Assembly (NCBI RefSeq): GCF_027921745.1
Contig: NC_079239.1
Location: 1,391,501-1,455,500, forward strand
From: Schizosaccharomyces osmophilus
Lineage: Eukaryota > Ascomycota > Schizosaccharomycetes > Schizosaccharomycetales > Schizosaccharomycetaceae
Reading direction: 5' to 3'
Length of the DNA stretch: 64,000 nt
Every line of letters starts with the position of its first letter. The stretch's first letter is position 1. Below the pieces are notes generated by a model. It had not been told where the DNA came from. It saw only the letters and a program-made list of their open reading frames with translations, and ran no database searches. The position numbers and the translations under genes are program-made. Positions 1 through 9,815 of this stretch are shown in pieces.

Positions 1-354
1 TTACTTCTCTGCTAGAATGCTAGAAGGTTAATTAAGCAAAAGGGAGTATGCAGGTTCGTTTATTCGGAAAACAAACAAAGTCATCGTACAATGCTTTATT
101 TGTAGACACTTATTTCCAAGGTTTTTAACAATTTAGACCAGTAAACAATTAAAACCTTTCAGTGTTTTTGCTTTCCCAAGTTTATTTACAGGTTAGTGAA
201 TTTCTTTTAGTTCGTAATTGTCTCTTGTGTTCCCTAACATACTCGCTATCCACCGACGTAGTAAGGTAAATAACTAGAACGCGTTTTTGTAAATGGAATC
301 AACCAAAATAGTTTATCAGAAGCGTTTTTGCTTGTTGGACAGGATACATGCCTC
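1..354. other. 5' flank of kap111
   Basis: No gene is seen on either strand. The stretch precedes the kap111 start codon. An MCB-type hexamer ACGCGT lies at 279-284, about 70 bases upstream of the ATG; a single copy is weak evidence for G1/S control. Confidence 0.5.
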
Positions 355-3281
355 ATGGAAGAGTTACATAATGCTTTAACCACCCTCTATGCGAGCGTCG
401 ATCGCAATCAAAAGTTAGAAGCGAACTCCTATTTGGAAGAATTTCAGAAAAGTGTAAGAGTTGAATAACTATTATATAAAACATTGTTAACAAGCATTTT
501 GAATTATAGGCTGCTGCATGGCAAATATGTTTCCAGATTTTGAATACGGTTGACAGTAGCATTGAATCAAAACTCTTTGCTGCACAAACGCTGCGACAGA
601 AGATTGTATACGATTTTCATCAGCTGCCAAAATCTGTTCATGCTGAATTGCGAGATAGTATGTTGCAACTTTTCATTTCTTCAAAGGATAGCCCAAGACC
701 ATTGTTGATCTCATTTGCAGTCTGCATGGCCGCAATTGCTTTGCATATGACTGAATGGCACAATGTGATTAACGATGTCTTCCAAGCGTGCAGCAGTCAT
801 GACCCAACAGGTCGCTGCATCCTACAATTTTTGTCAGTTTTGCCGGAAGAAGCAGCTGATCCACGAAAAACATCTTTGACTTGGGAAGAACTTTGCACTC
901 GTATAGACGAATTATTGCGGGATAATGGGCCCGCCGTACTAGAGTTACTACTACAATATGTAAACAGCAATGTATATGCTGGCGGATCCTCTAATGTTGA
1001 TCTGAACCTCGTATTGACTAGTTTGACATCCTGGCTTCGCGAAATTCCTCTAGAAAAAGTACTCTCATCCCCGTTGATTGAACTCGCATTTCGATCTTTG
1101 GATGATGATATGCTCATTGACGATGCAGTCGAGTTTCTCTGTGCTGTCTTAAACGAAACAAGGGAAGTGGATGAATCCATGGATATGATTATGATGCTTT
1201 ATCCCCGTTTACTAGAATTTCGTCCAAAAATTATCGCGCAAAAAGACGACCCAGATGTCTTTCGTGCAATTGGGCGACTCTTCACTGAGGCAGGAGAATC
1301 TTGGGTGGTCTTAATGGCCCGAATGCCTAATGAATTTCTACCCTTGGTAGAATCTATTGTGCAAATATGTGCAAACGACGAAGAATTAGAAGCCATCAAA
1401 TTCACTTTTGCCTTCTGGTGGGATATGAAACAAATGCTGGAATTAGAAGCGTACACTCAAGCCCGTATAATCTATGCCCCACTCTTTTTAGAGATGGTTG
1501 GTATCGTGGTTAGCCATTTGCATTATCCACGAGCAGATAATCAACCCCTCAACGACCAAATGGCCCAAGCTGAGGTTTTCTTTGATGATCGTGAATCTGA
1601 GGACCGGTTTCGTGCTTTCCGCCATGAAATGGGCGACGTGTTGAAAGATTGCTGCGCTGTTGCAGGAGTAACTCCTTGTTTGCTAAAGGTTTCTACAAAA
1701 CTTTTGGAAACTTTGGATGCAAAGGAGTCAGGTCTGCCATACTTTTGGCAGGATATTGAAGCCCCTTTATTTGCTTTACGTGCTATGGGACGTATGGTAC
1801 CGAATGATGAAGAAAAGGTTATAATCCATTTGCTAAGGTTCCTTTCCAAGCTTCCTGAAAACAATAAAGTACGTTACGCTGCAATTTTGTTTGTAGGAAG
1901 ATACACTGAATGGACTGCACAGCATCCTGAGTACTTGGAGATGCAACTGAATTATATTGCAGAGGGATTTCAAATTCCATGTAAAGAAGTTCAAAGTGCT
2001 GCTGCACAAGCAATGAAGCATTTCTGTTCTGACTGCCGTGAGCATCTCGTAAATCATCTTCCACAGTTACATACTTTTTACCTCAGCATGAGAGAAGCGT
2101 TGGATTCTCAATCTGTTCTCGAGATTGCCGAGGGTCTGGCACATATTGCTGCTATTCAACCTATCACAAATACCTATCAGTCAGTGCATAGTTTCATTGC
2201 TCCTTCTTTGCAGAAAATTGTGTTGAGTCAAACAAAGACAGGGCACACAGAACGAGAGATGGAAGCGCTGGCTGATGAAATTGATATACTTATAATCTTC
2301 TTTTCAATTGTCTATCCTTTGAGTTCCTCACATGAGATTCATCCTACCATTCAACTTTGTTTAGACATATGGCCAGTCGTGGCGAGAACTCTGGATACAA
2401 TTCCTAGCCCATTGATTTGTGAGCGTATTTGCAAGCTTTTGAAGAATGTGATTATGACGTTCCGAGAAAAAGCTCTAGTTTTGCTGCCTTCAATTGCAGA
2501 AACGCTAGTGAAAGGGTTTGAGAGTACGCAGTTTGGCTGTTTTCTATGGGTCAGTGGAGCATGCGTCCGGGAGTTTGGCTTAACTGAAACGGATGAGCAA
2601 ACCCAAGTGTCTGTTTGGGGCTTTGTAGAAAGACAATGCACTAACATGTTTTACTATATGACGAAAAAGTCACCGAAAGAAATCCCCGATGTGATTGATG
2701 ATTTCTTCCGGTTTATGATGGATGCGCTGTTGGCAAATCCTCAGCGGGTATTCATGAGCGATATGCTGGAACCTTTGATTCATGCATCATTAGTTTGTTT
2801 GCAAGTAAACCAAGACGAATCTCTTTGCAGTGTGTTGGTTTATTTACAAGATCTCGTTTCGTTTGCTTTAAGGACTCCTCCTTATACTCTTTCTGAGCCG
2901 GTTTCAGAAACACTATTAAAAAAATTACGTTTGCTGGTGCTGAATAATTCGCAACAGATGTTTAGCATTTTATTTAACGGAATGGCGTTCATTTTCCCCC
3001 GTAACAACGTTTCGGATGCTTCTGCGGTTTTAATTCCTTTAATTCGTTTGATATGCATGGAGAATGCTAGTTTTTGCATTCAATACTTGTCGAGTGTACT
3101 GGATCAACTTCCACAAGACACAATTGGCCAAGAGGAGAAGCTCAAGTTTTTGGAAACATTTTCCCAGCATTGCGCATCTTCTGAAATGCCTCGTTTGCGT
3201 GCACACCTACAAGACTGGACGTCTATGTACCGCAGAAGGGTACTTTCACCGCGATCAAAAGGCATCGCATTGTCATCTTAG
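355..3281 (+). CDS. kap111: karyopherin Kap111 (importin-beta family, Mtr10/transportin-3 type)
   Basis: Two exons, 355..453 and 510..3281, give 956 aa. The 56-base intron has GTAAGA and TTATAG ends and a phase 0 junction; without it the reading frame has no ATG start near the conserved N-terminus. The N-terminal 70 residues follow the importin-beta N-terminal pattern of short paired helices (MEELHNALTTLYASVD start, then ESKLFAAQTLRQKI), and the rest is a continuous run of HEAT-like helical repeats with no other domain. Family members carry cargo through the nuclear pore; the Mtr10/TNPO3 branch imports SR-type and other RNA-binding proteins and depends on RanGTP. The length fits the family. 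The assignment to this branch rather than another karyopherin is by sequence flavour and gene order, not by alignment. Confidence 0.88.
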
Positions 3282-3799
3282 CTTCTTTTCAAGAAACGAT
3301 AAAATTTACATTATTAGAAACAAGCAAAGAAAGAAAGGAAAAACAAGTACTCAATAATTAATGATATGGTATGAGTGGATAGATGGATTGGTTTTTATTA
3401 ACCTTATTTCCTGCTGTGGTTTGTCAAAGAAGTACATTGGACATTTTGTAAACGCATATTTCAATACAAAAACAAGAAATCAGAAAAAAGCAAGTAAATT
3501 ATCGTTCAATTTCAAAGTGAAAAACGGTACAATTCATCAATTTGTCAAAACGAATGGTTTGTTTATTAACGTATAGGAATATCCTTTCGCTAAATATTTG
3601 AGTCGTATCTTACGTAAGGATTTGCAGGTTCCCTCCCCAGGACAGTACCAACATACATCCACCGTGAGATAAAAATGGACCTCATAATCATTATATGAAG
3701 TCATTCGAAAACCTACCAACAACAAACAGCTAAAACCAGCAAAAGAGAAACCTTTGTGCTTTTTGAGTGAAAAGGTTCTAAATCCAACTTTTATCGACA
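3282..3799. other. intergenic, kap111 3' end and lcf1 leader
   Basis: AT-rich non-coding stretch. Short open frames here have no conserved look and no usual codon pattern. It should hold the kap111 3' UTR and the lcf1 promoter and 5' UTR. I see no RNA gene. Confidence 0.5.
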
Positions 3800-5946
3800 A
3801 TGAAAGTTCAAGGAAAATGTAAGTAACTAAAAATCGAGTCATAAACAAGCACTTGATTAACGTGGATACCCATGTTACGTCAGTTCTGTGTTTATGAAAT
3901 TGTGTTTATGAAATAAACAATTAACTAAAAATTGTAGCTGTCTCTGAGGCGAAAGCTCATGAAACAGGAATTGTTCGGAATGTAAATGCCACGAAGGAAC
4001 TTCCTACTGTTTTGGACAACGAAACAAGAACCTTGTATGATCTTTTAGCAAATGCAGTCAAACGCTATGGAGACAAGCATGCTGTAGGTTATCGAGATCT
4101 AGTTAAGGAGCATGTGGAAGAGAAGATGATTACGAAGGTTGTAAACAATGAAAAGACAGAAATCCCAAAGAAGTGGTCGTATTTTGAGCTTTCTGACTAC
4201 AAATACCTTAGCTTCAACCAATTCTATGAAAAGACCATGCGCCTTGCTGGTGGGTTGCGTAAACTTGGTTTGAAAGCAGGTGACAAGTTGGAACTTTATG
4301 CTTCTACTACCGCTTGTTGGTTCATGATGGCTCATGCCGCTATGTCTCAGTCTATGTCGATTATTACAGCTTATGAAACTTTGGGTGAGGAAGGTCTTTT
4401 GCATTCTTTACGTGAAACCGGTGTGCAGGCAATCTATACCGAAGCCAATCATTTGAAGAGCCTTGTCAATCCTTTGAAGGAAGTCAACTTACACTACATT
4501 ATCTACCGTGGTGAAGCTAATCCTGAAGACATTGAAGCACTAAAGCAATCTCGCTCAGACATTAAGTTAATCTCCTATGAGGAACTTGAGTCTGCTTCGG
4601 AACCTGCTGCTCCTGAACCTCCTTCCCCTGAAGACCTTTGTTGTACTATGTATACTTCTGGTAGTACTGGCCTCCCTAAGGGTGTATTGTTGACACATAA
4701 AAACATGGTAGCTTTGGTAACAGGTGTCTGCAAGGTCATTCCAGAAGTTACTTCTCGAGACTATCTTTTGGCATATCTTCCATTGGCACACATTCTAGAG
4801 TTTGCGTTTGAAAATTTATGCTTGGCTTGGGGTGGTACCATTGGCTATGCCGGTGTTCGTACCCTGACGGATGCGAGCTGCAGAAACTGTCATGGTGATA
4901 TACTTTCTTTCAAACCTACGATTATGGTGGGAGTCCCTGCAGTTTGGGAGATGGTCCGTAAGGGTATAACCAGCAAGTTGGGTGCTGCTTCCTCTGTCAA
5001 GAGGTCTGTTTTCTGGGCTGCTTACCACGCCAAGATTCGTATGATGCGCCATGGAATTCCTGGCAGTTCTTTCTTTGATGCCGCTGTCTTTAATAAAATC
5101 CGCAGTGCCGGTACTGGTGGTCGCTTACGTTACGTGTTGTCGGGTGGTTCAGCCTTGTCTCCCGATACAAAGCAATTTTTGAGTGTCGTTCTTTGCCCAG
5201 TTTTGATCGGATATGGTTTGACCGAGGTTAGTGCCGCTGCAATGATCGAAACGCCTTCTACCTTCAACATTGATGACTCTGCCGGTGTCATTTTACCTTG
5301 CACGGAACTGAAATTAATTGATTGTGAAGAAGGTTCTTACTATACAAACTCCAATCCTCCTCGTGGTGAGATTTTACTTCGTGGACCTTCTTTGACACAG
5401 GGTTACTTGAATCGTAAGCAAGAAAATAAGGAGAGTTTCAGCGAGGACGGCTGGTTCATGACGGGTGATGTTGGAGAATTGACTCCTCATGGATTATTAA
5501 GAATTATCGACCGTAAAAAGAATCTTGTCAAGACCCAAAACGGTGAATATATTGCCTTGGAGAAGTTGGAATCTCGATACCGTTCGAGCTCTCTTGTTGC
5601 TAACATTTGCGTCTACGCTGACCAATCGAAGGTCAAACCTATTGCCGTTATTGTGCCTAACGAAGCCGCTGTTCACAAGTTGGCCGTGGAAAAAGCAGGC
5701 GTTGACGACAGCACCTCTTGGGAGAGTGTTTGTAAAAACAAGAAGGTGCGTCATATGGTTCTGGAAGATCTTTTGAAAATTGGACGTTCTCATCGTTTTT
5801 CCAACATTGAACTTCTTCAAAACGTCGTCCTTGTTCCTATTGAATTTACTTCAGAAAATGGTTTGGTTACAGCTGCTCAAAAGCTTCAACGTCGTAAAAT
5901 CGTAGAACACTTCAGCAAGGATGTTAATGAAGCGTATGCTGAGTAA
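3800..5946 (+). CDS. lcf1: long-chain fatty acid-CoA ligase
   Basis: Exons 3800..3818 and 3938..5946 encode 675 aa. The first exon is only 19 bases (MKVQGK plus one base); the 119-base intron has a GTAAGT donor, a TTAACTAA branch and a TTGTAG acceptor, and the joined frame reads MKVQGKSVSEAKAHETG. The enzyme belongs to the ANL adenylate-forming family: it activates free long-chain fatty acids to acyl-CoA through an acyl-AMP. Visible motifs are the AMP-binding loop YTSGSTGLPKG near residue 247, the YGLTE motif near 432, and the fatty-acyl-CoA signature GWFMTGDVGEL near 511 followed by DRKKNLVK with the hinge region. It lacks a clear signal peptide or membrane span, so membrane association is probably peripheral. 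Fission yeast has a paralogue (lcf2); gene order favours lcf1. Confidence 0.92.
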
Positions 5947-6530
5947 ACGTTGATTTTTTGATGAGCAAATGTTATGATTATTTTCGGGACGTTGTATGGA
6001 TGAACGTTAATGTTTATAATGGACAGTTTGTCAGTACAAGGTGATGAACTTTTTAAGATATTAGGCATATTTATCAATTTTTCTTCTTTTTTGCTTTGTT
6101 TTTTTAAATTGAAAGCACGTATAAACCGTTCTTTTCACTAGTGAACTAGGAACCTCGTTTCTACTGTTGGTTTTTTAGATTAAGACAATTGTTTTTGTGA
6201 AACACAAGACTATCATTTTAATATATAATTTATGATAGTTAAACATAAATCCTATTCGTATGAGATACGAGAAGGATTCTGTAGATGCATACCTTTGCAA
6301 GCAGCGCATTCCATGAAGCAACTTTTCGATTGTATCGTCCTTCACCATCCAGTTCGTACTTCCGGAGCACAATGCTCTAAAGGAGAGTAATTTGTCTATA
6401 CCCCCATATACCGAGCTTTTTTGCGCCGCGTTAAATGCATATCGCTTTACTGTACAACTCTTTATATCAAGACAAAATTTCGAGACAACGGACTTTGTAT
6501 TTTACCCATACCCTTTTTTCTCTATTCAAA
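5947..6530. other. intergenic, lcf1 3' end and tif35 promoter
   Basis: No gene or RNA is recognised. The last part is the tif35 promoter and leader. Short open frames on both strands look random. Confidence 0.5.
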
Positions 6531-7419
6531 ATGAATACATCGTAAGTGAACAGAGAGTATGTGTATAAAAGACTAACATAGCGGCAGATCACTGGATTGG
6601 GCAGATGAAGAGGAATACGGTAGTTCTTTGCCATCCATTCAAACGTTTGATAACCCAGATGGCACAAAGACCATGATTGAGTTTCGCGTGGACGATAATG
6701 GCAAAAAAGTGAAGGTTACGAGAGTAATCAAGAAGACCGTTGTCACTGAACGCGTGCAACATGCTGTTGCCGAGAGAAAGAAGTGGGCAAAGTTTGGACA
6801 AGAAGCAGGCAAAGCTGGCGGTGTAGACACTAGAACAACCAGCGTTGGAGAAAACGTACAATTACGCCTTCAGCTTGGATGGACGAATTCTAAGGAAGAG
6901 CAACAAGAAGAGGATGCTTTGGCAGCTGCAAAGGTCAAGGCGAAGAGCGGATCTGTTGTACGTTGTCGTGCTTGCAAAGGCAGTCATTTTACTGCCCAAT
7001 GTCCTTATAAGAGTATCATTGGACCAGTAGACGAACCACCTTTGGAAGCTACCCCAGCCACGAACAGAATTACTGGTGCTTTGGGTGAAAAACGCTACCT
7101 TCCTCCTCACATGCGTGGTGCTTCTACTCGTGAAGGAGGTGACTCTATGTTCAAGCGTGAGCGTGACGATAGTGCCACCCTCCGTGTCACCAACCTTTCG
7201 GATGATACCCGTGAAGAAGAACTTCGCGACTTATTTCGTCGTTTCGGTGGTATCCAACGTGTATATTTGGCAAAAGACAAGGAAACCGGACGTGCCAAGG
7301 GCTTTGCGTTTGTCAGCTACTATGATAGAGAATGTGCCGTTCGTGCTCGTGACCGTTTGGACGGTTTCGGTTGGAACAACTTGATTCTTCGTTGTGAATT
7401 TTCGAAACCTCGTGATTAA
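6531..7419 (+). CDS. tif35: translation initiation factor eIF3 subunit g
   Basis: Exons 6531..6541 and 6588..7419 give 280 aa. The 46-base intron sits after MNT plus two bases; branch CTAAC at 6573-6577 and acceptor GCAG at 6587 (an AG at 6581 is too close to the branch). The joined N-terminus reads MNTSSLDWADEEEYG, as expected for eIF3g. The protein has the eIF3g N-terminal region that contacts eIF3i, a zinc-knuckle-like CxxCxxxHxxxxC segment at about residues 129-142, and a C-terminal RRM at about 201-280 with RNP2 (LRVTNL) and RNP1 (KGFAFVSY). eIF3g binds eIF3a/i and contacts mRNA and 18S rRNA at the mRNA entry side of the 40S subunit. Start and length match the family. Confidence 0.93.
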
Positions 7420-7953
7420 GCTTTTTTTTACGCGTTATAGTATACGATAAAAAACCTTTCTCTTCACAGAACTTGCACTTTCTATTTGGAATTACAAGTT
7501 CTCATTGTTTTCTTACGCACAGCTGATCTTTTGTAAATCTCCTGGAATCTTTTTTAGCTGTTTTCTTAATTTGTCCTGGTTTATGCTTGTACTGTACAAG
7601 AAATGTGTTCCATATTTACAATGATCATGTGGAAGATTTGTTTATACATTTTGGGTTCTTGATGTAGGTGACCGACTTCTTTACTTTAAAATTTTATCTA
7701 TGTAATCAATGGAATCACGATTCGCTCCTTTCATCCAGTATATGCAGACAGTTACAAACAAATGTATGCTTTGGCTTACGTGATAGCTATATTTGTTGCC
7801 GAAGAATTTCAAATACATCTACAATGAATTGTACTTGTACTTCTAATGCTATCTATTCCTCACCAAGTGTAAGCCTTCATCGATTTCATTTTTATTCTCA
7901 ATCATCTCTAAGAAGTATACATATCAATCAAATCACTGCGCTGTATAAACCAA
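7420..7953. other. intergenic between tif35 and tRNA-Trp
   Basis: Pyrimidine-rich, non-coding. A TATA-like TATAAA lies at about 7943-7949, just upstream of the tRNA, as is usual for fission yeast tRNA genes. Nothing else is recognised. Confidence 0.5.
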
Positions 7954-8026
7954 GGCCGCTTAACTCAGTTGGTAGAGTGTGAGATTCCAAATCTTGAAGT
8001 CAAGTGTTCAAGTCACTTAGTGGTCA
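7954..8026 (+). tRNA. tRNA-Trp (anticodon CCA)
   Basis: A 73-base cloverleaf. Acceptor GGCCGCT pairs with AGTGGTC through two G-T wobbles; D stem ACTC/GAGT; anticodon stem TGAGA/TCTTG around loop TTCCAAA with CCA at 7987-7989; T stem AAGTG/CACTT around TTCAAGT; discriminator A at 8026. There is no intron. A TATA-like box precedes it and a T6 pol III terminator follows at 8031-8036. The anticodon decodes UGG. Confidence 0.93.
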
Positions 8027-8532
8027 TACCTTTTTTCCATCAGTTTTGGTGTTCGAACCTTCAAAAAAGAGTTTATAAAGATCGTGTTCAATAAACCTAG
8101 TATCCTTCTTGAATTGTACACTCCATGTAGTCGCTACAAGGACTGAAAAGACACCCAGGTCTAAAGTTTAGTTTTGTACACTTTATGGTAGTAGAGCTGA
8201 TTGCCAGCACAATTTAAAATAAATAGATGTCTTTGTAAATTGATCTCATCACGCTCTGAAGGAGTGTTGTTATTCCCTTGGTAGTGAACTTTTAGTACAG
8301 TAGCATCATATTCATTTGAATATGGGGAAACGGGCTCTCGCGTGTAAGCAGTTGGTTTACAGTACTAAAAATGAATTCATAAAAAGTCAATCAACAAGTT
8401 TAAAAGATACATGCTACGCTAAGCGAATGCCAAATATATAAATAAAACATTGTATTTTATTTGAGAAACCAGAAACAAGTTATATCATTACTTCCAATAT
8501 TATATCAAAAAGGAACCAAAAAAACGGCTTGT
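8027..8532. other. intergenic with hairpins, 3' flank of sce3
   Basis: No open frame of note. It holds a B-box-like GTTCGAACC at 8051-8059, a diverged direct repeat (TTGTACACT) at about 8114 and 8174, and the inverted-repeat element at 8290-8370. Near 8450, AATAAA on the minus strand is a likely polyadenylation signal for sce3. Confidence 0.5.
8290..8370. other. inverted-repeat RNA-like element
   Basis: TTTTAGTAC at 8290-8298 is the perfect reverse complement of GTACTAAAA at 8362-8370; inside, an A-A mismatch is followed by three more pairs (GTA/TAC). The 81-base unit also contains the palindrome ATATTCA-TT-TGAATAT. It lies about 160 bases downstream of the sce3 stop, so it may be a 3' UTR structure or an independent RNA. 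Function unknown. Confidence 0.4.
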
Positions 8533-9815
8533 CTACTTACGACCCTTTCCTATTTTTGTCCAACCTTCATCTTCTACTTCGGCAACAGGGGCAGCTTCGG
8601 CATCTTTTGGTGCTTCAGCTTCAGTGTTTTCAGGTGCCTCCTCTTGGTCAGCAACCTTTACTTCTGAGAGTTTTTCAGTAACGGGCTCTACGGAATTATC
8701 CTCTTTCTTTTCTACGGGATTATCCTCTTTCTTTTCACTAGAAGCTTCGTTGTTAGAAGAAGCTGTGCTGTCTTTACGGACGGCGTGGGTGCGCTTGGTG
8801 GCAAGCTTTTCTTCAACGCGCTTAAGAACGGGAGTGTTATCCACTGGCTTAGCACCGCCAAAAGGATCAGCCTTAGGCTTGCTAGAGGGAGCAGAGGTTG
8901 TTGAAGAGCTCTCAGATTGCTCATTTGTGGCCGAACGAGGCTTCAAGTTGAGGCGAGGACGGCTGTTGGGGTTACGAGAGGGAAGGGGACCACGACGAAC
9001 CCAATCGCGCTCTTCACGGGGAGACTCACGAGACTCACGAGGCTCAAGAGGGTCAAGAGCAGGATCACGTACAGTACGACTCTTCACAAAGCCGTCGCGA
9101 GATCCGCTGTCTCCGCGCTCGGTAGGAGGGAGAGGTCCACGGCGAACCCAGTCACGGTCGTCACGAGGAGCAGCAGCACGACGAGGCTCGGCGACGGTGA
9201 TGCGAATAGCACGTCCCATAAGAGTCTCACCAGACAAAGCCATAGCGGAGCTTAAAAGGTCAGCAGTCTTGAATTCGACGTAGCCGAAACCACGAGAGCG
9301 CTCAGTCATGGGGTCGGTGACAAGACGGACGCTGGTAACACCATCACCGAAGAAGTCGGCAATATCGGCTTCTGTCAAGTCAAAGCTCAAGTTACCAATG
9401 TAAGCAGTGAAAGGAGGCTCTGAGGGAATGGGGATAGCTTCACGTTCGAAGCCGGCGTCACGGCGACCGTCGCCAGCCATAGGACGACTAGCGGGCTCGT
9501 AAGCAGCAGAAGGTGCTTCTGCTGCAGAATAGTTACTACGGAAGCTAGGACGTTCTTGGGCTAAAATTGCACATGGTTAGCTTAAAGTTGCTCTATAAAA
9601 AAAAAACGAAAAGGAAAAGGAAGCTTTTCTACTCGAGCCCTCCTCTAAATAAGTTCTAATTGGAAAGAACTTTTCCTGTGAGGAAAGGGCCCCATGTGCT
9701 TTCCTACAATTGCACAAATCCACTTATACTTACGCAAAGAAGGCAAATCATCAACGTCGTCAGCCCAGCTGGTCGAGCCAAATTGTTCGTCACCTAAGAA
9801 GGCAGTAAGACTCAT
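8533..9815 (-). CDS. sce3: translation initiation factor eIF4B (Sce3)
   Basis: Exons (minus) 9815..9734 and 9560..8533 encode 369 aa. The 173-base intron has a GTAAGT donor, a GCTAAC branch and a TTTTAG acceptor; the junction gives DDLPSLPQERPSF. Domain order: acidic N-terminal segment with SWADDVDD; an RRM at about residues 77-150 (AYIGNL as RNP2, GFGYVEF as RNP1); then an Arg/Asp-rich region with two copies of DWVRRGPLP near 163 and 211; then a Lys/Glu-rich tail with tandem EKKEDN units. eIF4B stimulates the eIF4A helicase and helps load the 43S complex; the repeats are typical of yeast eIF4B and probably bind RNA or the 40S subunit. Transcribed toward tRNA-Trp. Confidence 0.93.

Noticed and set aside
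6582-6587. Earlier acceptor (6581) for the tif35 intron
   Set aside because: It lies 5 bases from the branch A; the AG at 6587 has normal spacing and gives the expected MNTSSLDWADE start.
8624-9283. Plus-strand frame of 219 codons inside sce3
   Set aside because: Ser/Arg-rich shadow of the sce3 repeat region; no independent coding signs.
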